Source: Cycas panzhihuaensis
Taxonomy: Eukaryota > Cycadophyta
NCBI GenBank assembly: GCA_023213395.1
Contig: CM041465.1
Location: forward strand, 27,101,741-27,165,740
DNA: 64,000 nt
Reading direction: 5' to 3'
Positions 45,481-56,305 of the stretch are shown piece by piece (position 1 is the first letter of the stretch; every line of letters begins with the position of its first letter). Under the pieces are notes generated by a model. That model made no database searches, had not been told where the DNA came from, and worked only from the letters and a program-made list of their open reading frames with translations. The position numbers were made by a program, and so were the translations under genes.

Positions 45481-46480
45481 CCTTCAAATGTTGTGGTTAT
45501 GACCGGAATTCTTGATGGTAAACTTTTCCGCCTAACTGGCTCACCATCCTCTGAAGTCAACTATGTTGATGATGAATTTGTTTTTACCACAACCCTGACT
45601 CCTCAAAAGTTGTCCCAAGCAGCTCTATGGCATGCTCGTATGGGCCATATCAAAATTGATCGTTTAAGAGAACTACAAGACACTCTTTCTGGTTTGCCTA
45701 AGTTCCCTCCAAGCCCTTTAAATGTGAAGCATGTATTATTGCTAAATCTCAAAGACAACCCTTTCCTCGTAGTCAGTGGAAATCTACCCAACCTTTGTAG
45801 CTTGTACACTCAGATATATGCGGTCCTATGCCCATCCCTTCTATCAAATGTGGTACTATATTACTTTCATTGATGATTTTACCAAGAAAGTATGGGTTGC
45901 TTTTCTTGCAAAGAAAGATGAAGCTTTTCTATGTTTCAAGCTTTCAAGGCCCGCGTGGAAAATGAATCTGGATTCAAGATCAAAATACTCAGGACTGACA
46001 ATGGTGGCGAGTACACATCCAATGAGTTTGAATCGTACCTACGTCAACGTGGAATCAAACATCGAGACCAGCATTGCGGTACACCCCAAAGAAATGGAGT
46101 TGCCGAGCGTATGAACAGGACCATCATGAATATGGCTCGTCTATCTTTGGTATATAAGAATGTCCCTATCTATCTTTGAAATTTGAGGCTATACGGATGC
46201 TTGTGTATTGCATCAACACTATTAGTCCCTCCAAGCTCGGCCCCTCTCCACATGAAATGTGGTATGGACAAACCCCCTCTATCTCGCACTTCAGAATTTT
46301 TGGCTCTACTTGTTATACTCATATTTTGCAGGAACATAGAAATAAGCTCCAAGATAGAGCCATCAAAGGCATCTTTGTCGGATACCCTATGGACAAAAGG
46401 GATACAAGGTTTTTATACCTTCAGAGCGCAAAATCATCATCACTAGAGATGTTATCTTTGCAGAGACTGAAGATCAATTA
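45481..46480 (+). pseudogene. CopB1 GAG-pre-integrase and integrase
   Basis: The GAG-pre-integrase HHCC part is at about 45,610-45,740 (LWHARMGHIKIDRL, then a C.ac.l block). The core starts near 45,780 with weak sequence and has ITFIDDFTKKVWV (first Asp), LRTDNGGEYTSNEF (second Asp, 46,000) and QRNGVAERMNRTI (Glu, 46,090-46,125), so all three catalytic acids survive. Downstream SHFRIFG and IFVGYP blocks end near 46,460 with DVIF. At least four one-base frame changes are needed to read it through. Confidence 0.85.
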
Positions 46481-46940
46481 CTCAGACTTGACTCCAAGAC
46501 GCCTTCATATCGATTTAATGATGCTACTGAATTTGATGTCCAGATTCCAAAATTTAGTGGGGGAGATACTGAACAGATGCTTAAAATCTTGGAATCTGAT
46601 AATAGAGCCTCGGAGGATACAAGCTGTGACTCCAATCCAATGTGTACACATCCAGCACCATCATTTGTGAACAGCCAAGTTGACAAAGGCAAAGCCATAG
46701 CAGAAGGATCATCTTCTCCAACATCTGTGGCTGGCCCATCTTCTCCAAAGATCGTCAACTTCCTCCGTGCCAAATATTTCACATGATCCTTTTCAGGATC
46801 AAAACGAAGACTAAGAGGTTGTGGAAATGAAAACCTCATTCCCAACTCGAGGTTTTCGTGAAGCCTACCAGCTACACAAGGACATGCGACCCGGATGAGG
46901 TAGGCAAAGCGGCACTAGAAGTGCCCATAGAGCAAGGATG
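46481..46940 (+). pseudogene. CopB1 integrase-RT linker
   Basis: A region rich in Ser, Pro and acidic residues between integrase and RT. It includes KGKAIAEGSSSPTSVAGPSS. It matches CopB2 at 28,520-28,960 and has no catalytic motif. The polyprotein frame is broken here. Confidence 0.5.
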
Positions 46941-47950
46941 CATGAATCACTTTCCGTTGAGCTTGAACCAAGAATCGCATCTTGCTCTTAATGAAGAGCC
47001 CTAACATACCAAGAAGTCAGAATCATGTAGCTTGGAGAAATGCCATGAACGAAGAGTATCAATCTCTTATTAAGAGCGGTACATGGGAGCTTGTTGATCT
47101 ACCACTTGGAAGAAAGGTAGTTCAAAATAAATGGGTGTTCAAAACAAGTATAGATCGATGGCACCCTAGAAAACACAAGGCGAGGTTGGTAGCAAAAGGA
47201 TTCACGCAGGGAAGGCATTGACTACTGAAATCTTTGCTCCTACAACCAAGTGGCCTCTGATCGAACTCTAATAGCCTTGGGCGCTCAGCGAGGTTGGAAA
47301 ATCCACCAACTCGATGTTAAGACCGCATTTCTCAATGGGGACCTTAAAGAAGAAATTTACATGGCTTAGCCGAAGGATACAGATTGATCGGGGAGCATAA
47401 AGTTTGTAGGCTCAAAAAGTCCTTATCTGACCTAAAGCAAGCCCCTCGTGCTTGGTTTACCAAGTTGTCACGAAAGAATGAGGCAACTTGGATATGAGGT
47501 TTGTGACTATCAAGATATTGATGCAACATTATTCATCAAGCGCCAAAATGATAAAGTCACTTACCTCTTAATCTTTGTGGATGACATGCTCATAAGGGAA
47601 TAGTGAGCAGTGTAATCACCGGTGAAGAAGGACCTTACTAAAACTTTTGAATTGTCTGACCTCGGGTTGATGAAATATTACTTGGGAATTGAAGTAACTC
47701 AAAAGGATGGCAAAATCTTTCTCTCCCAAGAAAAATATATCAACGATCTTCTGACAAAGTTTCAGTTGGAAGGTGCTCAACCAGTGGATACACCTATGGA
47801 GCCTAATATTAAGCTCTCAGTTGATGGTGACAATAGGGAGGCAGACGCAACACTCTACAGGCAACTTGTAGGTAGTCTCATCTATACTACCAACACAAGC
47901 CGACATATTGCACACTGTCGGCATTCTTGCAAGATTCATGACAAATCCTA
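46941..47950 (+). pseudogene. CopB1 reverse transcriptase
   Basis: RT blocks in order: WRNAMNEEYQSLIKSGTWEL, VVQNKWVFK, ARLVAKGFTQ, QLDVKTAFLNGDLKEEIYM, RMRQLGYEVCDYQDID, LIFVDDMLI (FVDD), LSDLGLMKYYLGIEV, then LVGSLIYTTNTS. Frames change repeatedly by one base (47,140-47,230, 47,360-47,410 and 47,590-47,620), and one in-frame TAG lies after YMA. All core residues are present, which contrasts with the broken frame. Confidence 0.85.
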
Positions 47951-48508
47951 AGCAGAATCATTGGCAAGCTGCAATACGAGTGTTGAGGTACCTAAAGACG
48001 ACTAGCAAATATGGTCTGTTGTATGAACCCAATGCAGAATTTAAACTTTATGCATACAGGACTCGGACTTTCTTGGGAGATAAAGACACGGGAAGATCTA
48101 CGATGCAGTGCGTAACATTTCTTGAACAGCACCAATATCATGGAGATCCAGGGCAAAAGATAGTTGCGAGACTCAAGCTGTTGAGTACATTCTTTATACG
48201 AGACAAGCAAGGAGGTGATATGGCTTAGAAAATTGTTGAATACATTAAATGCCACCCAAACAAGTTCTACTAGCTTACATGTAGATAATCAATCTACAAT
48301 CGGATTGCTAAAAATACTGTATTTCATGATCGTACCAAACATATAAGTACAAAAGTGCACAGGATTAGCGAACTAGTTCATGATGGCACAATTCAATTGA
48401 GTCTTGCCCACCAGATCAAGTGGCCGATATCTTCACCAAACCTTTGAAGAGGGTGAAGTTTGAACAGTTACAAAAGCAACTCGGCCTTAGGGCCTCCATT
48501 TCTGACTG
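47951..48508 (+). pseudogene. CopB1 RNase H
   Basis: Follows RT: NHWQAAIRVLRYLKTTSKYG, then LGDKDTGRST, LSTFFIRDKQGGDMA, LHVDNQSTI near 48,280, and the end block VADIFTKPLKRVKFEQ at 48,425-48,470. It ends TGA at 48,506-48,508. Several frame changes. Confidence 0.8.
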
Positions 48509-48547
48509 ATTGAAGGAGATGACAATAGGACCATCATACTCTGTCTC

Positions 48548-48700
48548 ATTCGTGAAAACCCCTTGTGGGCGGAAGGACAAGAGTAAGTCTTTGCTCTATC
48601 CCATTCGTGAAAACCCCATGTGGTAGCGAAAGGATAAGGGTTGTATCATTTTGGAAAATCGAACTGTGAAAACCCAAAAGGGCATGGGGATGACCAAATG
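48548..48700 (+). repeat. CopB1 3' untranslated GTGAAAACCC repeats
   Basis: Three imperfect units of 55-60 bp starting near 48,550, 48,606 and 48,667 with GTGAAAACCC. The same three units are present in CopB2, so they pre-date the split of the copies. Confidence 0.6.
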
Positions 48701-48920
48701 GTATATGGAGACTCGAGATTTCAGCTACAAAATTTGTTGTACTGACTGGCTACCTGGCTACATTTAAAGAGTTACCTGAGCCAAGTTAGTAGATTAGAAA
48801 ATTTGTGGGTTTTCTTCCCATGAGGGTTTCCATAAAAGTATCATACTAGTTTGCTTTGTAAGAGGCTCAAATGAAGACCTCATAGGATAGAATAAAATAG
48901 AATGAAATGACCTTCTACCA

Positions 48921-48932
48921 TTAAGGGGAGAT
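48921..48932 (+). other. CopB1 polypurine tract
   Basis: TTAAGGGGAGAT directly before the 3' LTR start TGAAAAGGG. Confidence 0.8.
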
Positions 48933-49227
48933 TGAAAAGGGTTAATGACATAAGGTCATTACATTAGTTGATTATTTCGAAAAAGGGTCTTAAGTGAACT
49001 TTAAATTAGATCACTTAAGTGAAATGCACTTTCATGTGCATTATGTGTAATTTCATTTCACCTAACCCAAATGCTCCCTCTCTCAATATAAAAGTAAAGC
49101 TCAATGGAGGAGATTCATTCTTTACCTCCCATTTTGAGAGCTACTTTCTTTCTCTCAAGTCTCTCTTGCTCCCATGTTTGCCTTTGTGTTTAGTGCATGG
49201 AGATGAAGGATAGATCCACTCTTTTCA
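48933..49227 (+). repeat. CopB1 3' LTR
   Basis: 295 bp, nearly identical to 41,679-41,976. It lacks one C in a CCCC run, lacks a GT in TTTTGTGAGAG and has one A-to-G change (TTTACC to TTTGCC). Confidence 0.95.
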
Positions 49228-49232
49228 AGACA
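49228..49232. repeat. CopB1 target-site duplication, right copy
   Basis: AGACA directly after LTR end TTTTCA; identical to 41,674-41,678. Confidence 0.92.
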
Positions 49233-49746
49233 CCCATTTAGGGTAGTCGATAGAAGTAATGAGTCCAGCATCCAACAGTTTCTCAACCTCTATTTTGACA
49301 ACGGTTGAGAGTTTAGGATGGAGAGGACGCTATTTTTGGCATACGGGGTGGGTGCCAGGAACGATAGTGAAATTGTGGGTGATAATGGAGGGGTCGATTC
49401 CCTTCATGTCAGAGTAATTCCACGTAAAGACATCCCATAACTCTTGGAATAAAAGGGAATATTCCCTTACCTCATCAGGAGAGCATTCTGCCCCCACCTT
49501 AATGACCTTACCCAGGGCTAAGACTATGTCTTGGGTTGCCCCCATGCACATGGCATTCCCCTCCTTGGAATGGAGAGGGGTAAGGTCAACAGGAAAAGAT
49601 GTAATAGGGGATGGAATAGGGTCAGCAAGTTTGGGCCCAATTGCCAGGACCTTCTGGTGGCCAAGCCTATAGTGACCAGAAGGAAAGTTGGGTGTGGAGC
49701 CTGCTAAGTACTCAAGTAAGGCTTCATCATCTTCGAAGTAATCCAC
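49233..49746 (-). pseudogene. GyA2 reverse transcriptase, N-terminal part (5' of CopB1)
   Basis: Open frame 49,746-49,330 contains EVREYSLLFQELWDVFTWNY, SDMKGIDPSIITHNF and GTHPV, the gypsy RT lead-in (f.WsY.dMpGidp.i..H.l). A TAG where Gln is expected (QK.RP) follows, then VEKLLDAGLI and YPKWV up to the CopB1 insertion. It continues at 41,673. Confidence 0.85.
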
Positions 49747-50543
49747 CCCATGGATGACCTTACTTTGAAGAGATGAAGTGCTAGAGGAAATAGGAGCAAT
49801 GAGACCATGGGGGTCATCAGGCTTCCCAACATCCTTAAAAGACTCTAAGAGAGAGTTAGGAAGGGGCTCCTCAGAAGGAGTAAAAGGAAGTTCCTCAAAA
49901 CCATCACCTGCAGGGGGGATGGAGAGGAAGAATCAATGACCTGTGGGTCAATGCGTGCAATGACATGTGACACAAGGGGGTGACTAGTCTCTCCAATAAG
50001 AGGGGTTCTAGGTTGGGACCTAGAATAGGAAGGGTGTCTCCTACTAGTATGGAGGAAAGAGACAGGGCGAGGAAAGTCCTCATCCTCGCCATGGGACTCG
50101 TCATCACTAAACAAGGTGAGGTACCGGTAGCTCCTGACACCGATAGGATCAAAATGAGTAAGACTAGAGGAAGAAGATACAGGGTCTTCTTCGAGATGGG
50201 ATGAATCAGGTATGCCGATGGAGCAAGCTGAGGCATGAGTAGAAGGGCCTTTGTCCCCCTTCGTATGGCCATGGGTTGGTTGGTTGATAGGTTGAGTTTG
50301 TTTGATAGGCAAACATTCGTGGGAAACAACCCTCATTCATACATCATGGATGAACATAAGCTACCCCCAATGGGTCAAACACACAGCTCCCATATGATCA
50401 CATTATGGTCGACCCAAGAGAAGATTGTAGTCGACGTCAACGTCAAGGACTACAATATCAGCAAGGACAGTCTTGCCCTCGAGAGTGAGTAGGATCGAAA
50501 TAGATCCCAAGGGAGTCTTTTCACTACCGTCGTAGCCTTGGCA
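49747..50543 (-). pseudogene. GyA2 protease-RT linker
   Basis: Minus frames join protease to RT. After the protease comes a block resembling the ilGr.wl...gav.st.hw.lkFi segment (IMGAVCLTHWG, 50,420-50,380), common in Tat/Athila elements. Then a Ser/Pro/His-rich linker is open from 50,336 to 49,845 (SSSSLTHFDPIG, SDDESHGEDEDF). No catalytic motif. Confidence 0.55.
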
Positions 50544-51173
50544 TCACCATGGAATATGTTCCAAGGTGGAAATGCCAAGCTCTTGCATAACGCACAAGGG
50601 CATATCATTAACAGAAGAATCGTTATCAACGATGGTCCTTCGCAAGGTACAATCTGGTGTATCAATAGTGATGGTGAAAGGGAAGTTCCATTGGTATTCC
50701 CTTTCCTGGCGAGGAAGATCTTTAGGGTCAAAGGAAATGACAGGCTCATGGCTTTGGGTAATACCCAAAGTGTGAATGAGCGTGGCACCCAACCCTAAAG
50801 CTTCCAAAAGGAGTGTCCGTTGTTTAGGATAATTTCTCAAGACGTCCATGATAGACATCCCAGCAGCCACGGTACAAAGCTTGTTGACAACAGAAAAGGC
50901 CTTCCCCTTGGTTGTGAATTGAGGAAGGGCTCTTCTGAAATCGTAGTGACCTAGATGAATGGGAATAGTCTTGGGAAGTAACAAAACTTCCATAAGGGAG
51001 GTTTCTGGAAGAGGATCAAAGTGCAGAGCAGAAGAAGAGGTGCCAGTTGCCTCTTTAGTGGCTTGAGACTGAGTAAGGGAATATAAGAGGGTGGCCTCAA
51101 GCATTTGAATTACCTTCTTTCCCTTATTCCAGGGCTGCGAAGGTGAGGGAGTATGTTGGTCAGGGGAACGCAA
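50544..51173 (-). pseudogene. GyA2 aspartic protease
   Basis: A 209-codon open frame. The N-terminal part has IPIHLGHYDFRRALPQ, and the retropepsin block is NFPFTITIDTPDCTLRRTIV followed by DNDSSVNDMP near 50,650-50,610, where plant gypsy elements usually have vDgGSSvNilp. The catalytic Asp and the two Ser are present; Gly is Asn. It would cleave the polyprotein. Confidence 0.8.
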
Positions 51174-51355
51174 GGAAGAAGGTGAATCCTGAGCGTCCTT
51201 CCCCTTATCGCGAAAAGGACAGGAATTCAGGGATCTTCCCTGGTTATTCCCTATGTTTAGGAAACGGATCCTTGTGGACTAGTTAGTCTAGGTTAGGCCT
51301 TAAGGCCTATTTAGGAGATGAGTCGCGTTGTGGGGTATCCCTAGGATGTTGAACC

Positions 51356-52100
51356 CGATAATGTGAGTTGTTATGGAAGCACTCCCCATGAATGGAACAC
51401 CACTTCTTCTCAAGTGAGGAATTTGGCTTCCTTGCTTGAGAGGATTGGGTATTACCACCCCTAGGTAGAACAACTTGAGTAGCTTATTAGGTTTATTTAT
51501 TAGAAGTGGGTGATGAAGGAGCTTGCAATTTAAGTTCCTTCATCGTACGCTCAAATGAACGTATAGCAAAGTTGAGCAGATCTAGGGTCTTCTCAGTCAG
51601 ATGAGAAGAGGACCTAATGGATTGTTGTGGTTTGGTTTCTTTAGTTTGGGGTGGTGCCTCACAACATTGTGAGGGCTTGAGAGGCTTCTTGAGTCTAGCC
51701 TAGATCTTAATAGCCTCAAGCGCTAAGCACTTTACGATGGCAGAATCGCATGTAGTTATCCCTATCTTAAGGACTTCCACATGGACTTCAGGGCGAAGTG
51801 CATTAATGAAGAGATCCCTCTTCAATTCCTCAGGCAAAGTAGCCTTAATGGAATGGAGGAGGTCATGAAATCACTGCACAAAGTCATGGTTCATTTCATC
51901 GTGACCTTGTTTGAGCGAAAGAAGGGATTTCATTCCACTTTCGAGTGGATGGGCAACATCAAAATAATTGATAAATTCATCCATAAGTTATTGGAACAAG
52001 AAAATAGAATGGCATCGTCTTGTAAACAATGTAGAAACAATTTCATTAGTATGTGATCATAGGTCCAGTAATCAATGCATGCCATAGAAAAACTACGAAC
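51356..52100 (-). pseudogene. GyA2 gag core and zinc-knuckle-like end
   Basis: Minus frames between 52,050 and 51,700 read FINYFDVAHPLESGMKSLLS, then LKQGHDEMNHDFVQ, ATLPEELKRDLFINALRP: the gypsy gag capsid region (l..lkQ...Es..dfv.rf). At 51,403-51,356 KWCSIHGECFHNNSHY fits the C..H...gH.t..C nucleocapsid motif of plant gypsy gag, with the last Cys changed. Stops are TAG/TAA. The stretch to 51,174 leads to protease. Confidence 0.7.
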
Positions 52101-53340
52101 GTACTCCGCTGGATCCTGTGATGAAGTTCTATCGAACTTAGGAACTTCAGGAGGATGAGGCGGTAAATTGGATCTTAATGCCTAAATAGATAATGGTGTC
52201 GATCTATAATCCATGAAGGGATGTGCCCTCGCCTAGCTCATAGGATCAACAAATGATGTGGAAGGTAATACAAGGAACAAATGGAGGCGGTAAGCCCATC
52301 CCTCCTTGAGGAAATATCCCTTACTGAAAAGGGACTTGGGGATAAGCGCCTTGAAAGGAAGTTAGGTTTCCTTGTAAAGACACAGCGTAAGGAGCTATGC
52401 AGGATGGTGGAAAAGAAGGGTGAGGAACTGGGTTTTGTCCATATAGGCCACTCGTGGGTGGCGCAACCCCATATGGATGTAACAGGTCCATCCTATAAGA
52501 TGGAATATGGTTCCCTTTAGCATGCCCCCAAGGTTGAGAAGTATAACCTGGGGGTACATAAAGGGAAGGACCATTAGGTTGGTTTCGAGTATACGTAGGA
52601 GCAGATCCCACATGACTAGTAGTAAGGGTGTTGGTAGGACTTCTAGGTCTACTAAGAAATGCATATGCTACGTTAGGAAGTGGCATATTGGCTTGACTCA
52701 GAAAAGGTATGCTAACCCCAAGTTGGGAGAAAGACATACCGCAAGAGGGCCCCGAAGAGCTAGGACCATGATGAGGAATAAAAGGTGCGATAGACATCCC
52801 TAAGGTCGACGTAGGGGTAGATCGGGATGAATGTGTAGGCACAAAGGGGTTACTCATTGTGGGAGGTGCAGATGTAGATGAAGATAGCGGGACATACGTG
52901 GACAAGGATGATGCCCCACCACGTAAGACAACTCCAAACCATCTAGGACGTAATTGAAGATGAGCAGCATGAAAACACTCGCTAAGGGCTCCAACCATGT
53001 CAGCAGGAGGGGTATCTACGTGATCGTAGGAAGTAGATGGAACCTCATATGAAGCAAACCCATCAGGGTGCTCCTCATAAGAATCACCAACTAGGTGGTG
53101 AGTCTCAAGAGGAGATGGGCCCTCTACTGCATGAGTAGAGGGATGGGCATCAAGTTGATCACCTGGGTAGTAAATAAGATCATCACCCTCTTGGGTGGAT
53201 CCCAAAATGGATGTGGGGAACTCATGAGCTCTCGAAACAAAGGCTTGATAAGCCCAATTTAAAGGGTACCCTTCCATTGTTGAATTAAAATGCGATAATG
53301 AAAGAAGACGATATGCAGGGTCTTCTAACAATGGAGGCAA
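52101..53340 (-). pseudogene. GyA2 gag N-terminal region, Pro/Ser-rich
   Basis: A 339-codon open frame (53,340-52,321), the longest in the window. It starts MPPLLEDPAYRLLSLSHF and is rich in Pro, Ser, Gly and His (SLSTYVPLSSSTSAPPTMSN, GYTSQPWGHAKGNH). There is no conserved domain I recognise. As the first frame after the primer site and directly before the capsid part, it is best read as the gag N-terminus. Confidence 0.7.
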
Positions 53341-53514
53341 ACCATGTAGGCGACGTGAGAAGTGTCACATACAAAACTTGCCAACATGTTAGAAAAAAGT
53401 GAAAGATGCAAAGTATGTGTCGGGGGCTACCCAACAAAAGGAAGAAGTGGAGGAGACCACTAAAAGGTAATAGTACCAATAGGAAGGGGTAGGAACTAAC
53501 TCCCTTACTGGCAG
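53341..53514 (-). other. GyA2 leader
   Basis: A short untranslated leader, about 175 bp, between primer site and gag frame. Confidence 0.5.
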
Positions 53515-53534
53515 TTACTCAGTATAGTCACCAG
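53515..53534 (-). other. GyA2 primer binding site (probable)
   Basis: Next to the LTR end GCATCCA the minus strand reads CTGGTGACTATACTGAG. TGGTGACT fits a tRNA 3' CCA complement; the tRNA could not be named. It resembles, with C/T and G/A changes, the TGGCGACTCTGCTGGGGA-type sequences that I recall beside LTRs of plant gypsy elements. Confidence 0.5.
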
Positions 53535-54520
53535 TGGATGCGCGTCTATGGGATAATCACTTTGCTCGATAGGAGTAATGGTGGTCAACGATGATATCAA
53601 AGGTGTAGGCAAAAACCTGCAAGCAAAGAAAGTACCACGCAGGGTGCCCCATGCACCGGAGCACGAGTTCGGGACCTACGAATGGCACCCAACTACCTTA
53701 AAGTAGCCCTCAATCTGGAAGAAAGAGTGCATATAAGGGGGTAGCTTGGATGGACTTGAGAGGAAGGTCCTCCCACCCTTAGATGGCCGGAAGGGAAAGA
53801 GAGGAATCCTTGAAGAGTTTCCTTATGATGAAGGAAAACGTATGTGGATAGGATAGGTGAAAGCTTACAATGTAAGCGGGTCTCCCTTGGCTACTTGGTC
53901 AAGGCAAATAGGGCCAAGAGAGAGAGATAGACACTTGAACCAAGTTTTCCTTTAATAACTAAATGCAAAAGAAGAAAGACAACAAGTGGTATGTGTACAA
54001 GCAAGTGATGCCAAAGAGAATATACCTAAAGGATATATTTGGGTCGGTAGGAAGAAGAAGAAGGAAAAATGAGGGGGTTCCTTTTACATCATTTTCTTAT
54101 ATGAATCAAACATATGACATACAAGCATATAAGTGCAAACAATCAATACCATTTAACCCTTTACTTTCATATGGTCTAGTTAGCTAGAACATAGGTTTTA
54201 ATAAAAGTAAAAAAGGGGAAATGGGGGATAAAGGAATAGATGTGCATACCTGGGAGGTGTAGCAGTCGCTGAGAGACCTCACCCACATGCAACGCATGCC
54301 CTCACACCAACTGATGGATGTGTGGCCAAGATCAACGTGAAGGACAGGGGCTTCCTTACCTTCCCCTTGTGAAAAGAAAAGTGGAACGAAAGGAAGCGAA
54401 CGGAATGAAAGAAAGGAAAAGAGAATGAAACGTACCCAGGTTTGGAAGCCTTTTCCTTTCATACAAAACCACTCCAACCTGCACATATAAGAGCTTATCC
54501 CTTATGAGAAGGGGCTACTA

Positions 54521-54557
<37 letters not shown>

Positions 54558-56300
54558 AGTGTGTGTGATTTATATATCAAGTTATTACGTCAAGTTAAAC
54601 AAATAACTACTGCAAATAACTCCAAATCCTCCCTCAAGTAAACATATACATCAAGTAAGATGGAGTGAAGGGAAGCCTTAAGATGGCTAACCCTCCACTA
54701 GGTTCTCCACACGACCTTTTAGCACAACAAGATGAGGGTAAATGACAACTTATGACAACCAAAAAATATCAGGATAAATGTAACAAAGCGTTGGAGAGAT
54801 GTCATGTTATGGAGTTGCTATGAGTAATAATCCAGTGTACGAACCCCTACAGAAGTTTTCAAGAGATACCAAGCAACATTAGGGACATGACAGGGGTCTA
54901 AATGGGAGGTGTGCAAGCCTGGAATTAGCGTAGCAAGGGGCTAACAATGTTGATAATCTAGCGCATGCCTAAGGCTCACCTACTCCTAATTATCCCAAGA
55001 GAAGCATGGGAGCAAGAGAAGAAAGGTGGAAAGGGGATTTCCCTTAGAGAGTAAGACTAAGTGGGGGGTTGCCCCTGCCTTACTCTCTTCACCCAATCTT
55101 TGTGGATCTTCTCCTACTGCTTCTTTAAGGAAAACTAGCGGAGAAAAGGTGAAAACCTGGAAATAACAAGCCAAACTCAATGGAAACAGTGTTTGCTACA
55201 GTCAAACATGAAGAAATTAAGTAAACAAACTGGGAAATGAGTCTAACATAGAAGTAACATACCATAAATCCTAAAAAAAGGGTTTAGAAGACCTGTTGGG
55301 CTGAATATAGGATAGGTCTGCCCCTACAACCAGCAGAGAGGAGGGTTCCTGTAAGGTTTTGTAGGAGATATCCCAAGAGGTGACTGAAAGAGACACTTGC
55401 TAGGGCGAGTTGGAGAAGAACCACACCTAAACTTACTTGATGATGCCTGGAGAGAAGCTTCCCACCATGGAGAAGGGTTGTTACAGGCGGATCCTAGCTT
55501 GGAGTTGCAGGAAACACAGGCCTACAAATGTGCTTGTAGAGGGAAGAGAGAAGGAGCAAAAGTTGCAGCAGGAAATAGTTGTGTTAAAGAGCAAAAAATG
55601 ATCTAAGAGAGGTAAAATGATGAGGGTTTTGAAATTTATACCCATCCCATCCCTAAATAAGCGAATAGGGCTAAGCTGGACTTGAGGACACATGGTGATT
55701 CCATGGGAAATATGAGAATTACCACGGCAATTTTTTAAAAAATAACTTACAATAGTCGCACTGTGGTAAACTTTGCAGTACCACTAAGTTTACAATGGTG
55801 TGGGACCAGAGAGCGAGAATGGAAAAAATCTAGGTTCTGAGAGCCTTAGGAGGTGATGTGATAGGCCTAGGAGGGGTTGGCCCTCCTGTCTAGGTGGCTA
55901 AGACAGTCCAGAAGGCATGTAGACAAAGGTGAGAGGAGCATCAATGGCTAAAGGTCCAAGAAACGAGGTGCTAAGAGCTCAAAATCAAGGCATGAATGAG
56001 TCATACAAATCCAATGAAGCTTAAGGCAGTGTGGATGTAGCGCAGAGGGTCATAAAGTGCCATGGGGATGCCTACCTTGTGGAAAGGTAGGTCCCGCTAG
56101 GTCGTCATAGGCTCACAATACGACAAGCAGCATGAACAGGCAACAAATGCAAAGTTATCATACAAATGAAGCAATCAGTCATGCAATGAGGCAACACTTC
56201 TGTCCACCTTTGCAACAAAATAATAGAGGTGAAAAGGAAAAATCATACCTGAGCTTACCTGAGTCAATCTGTCTGTATCCATTCCGGTAGCTGGGAAACA
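53535..56300 (-). repeat. GyA2 5' LTR, 2.8 kb
   Basis: Pairs with 31,748-34,548. Minus strand starts TGTTTCCCAGC at 56,300 and ends CATCCA at 53,535. TATA-like GTATAAAT (minus) at 55,634-55,641. AT tract at 54,525-54,554. Confidence 0.9.
55634..55641 (-). promoter_or_regulatory. TATA-like box in GyA2 5' LTR
   Basis: GTATAAAT on the minus strand, about 660 bp after the LTR start at 56,300. The same sequence is in the other LTR at 33,870-33,877. If used, the transcript would begin about 25-30 bp downstream. Confidence 0.45.
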
Positions 56301-56305
56301 GTAAC
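56301..56305. repeat. GyA2 target-site duplication, right copy
   Basis: GTAAC directly after the LTR; identical to 31,743-31,747. Confidence 0.9.

Larger units (their letters stand above)
41679..49227 (+). mobile_element. CopB1: recent Ty1/copia insertion, 7.5 kb, inside GyA2 RT
   Basis: LTRs 41,679-41,976 and 48,933-49,227, perfect AGACA duplications, primer site TGGTATTAGAGC and purine tract TTAAGGGGAGAT. Order on the plus strand: about 2.0 kb leader, gag with RG-rich tail and CCHC knuckle, protease, GAG-pre-integrase, integrase, RT, RNase H. The two LTRs differ by one substitution and two small indels, so the insertion is recent, yet the coding part is cut by many one-base frameshifts. 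It is opposite in orientation to the host gypsy. Confidence 0.95.
31748..56300 (-). mobile_element. GyA2: large Ty3/gypsy (Tat-like) retrotransposon, about 17.0 kb plus nested CopB1
   Basis: Long LTRs (31,748-34,548 and 53,535-56,300) are flanked by perfect GTAAC duplications. Removing CopB1 and its duplicated 5 bp leaves about 17.0 kb. Minus-strand order: 5' LTR, primer site, proline/serine-rich gag, zinc-knuckle-like end, protease, RT, gypsy RNase H, integrase, then an antisense PMD gene, a sense archaeal-type RNase H, purine tract and 3' LTR. The acidic protease, RT with FMDD, second RNase H and large size fit the plant Tat lineage; this placement is inferred from domains, without a tree. 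Damage is mostly TAG/TAA substitutions plus some frameshifts. Confidence 0.92.
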
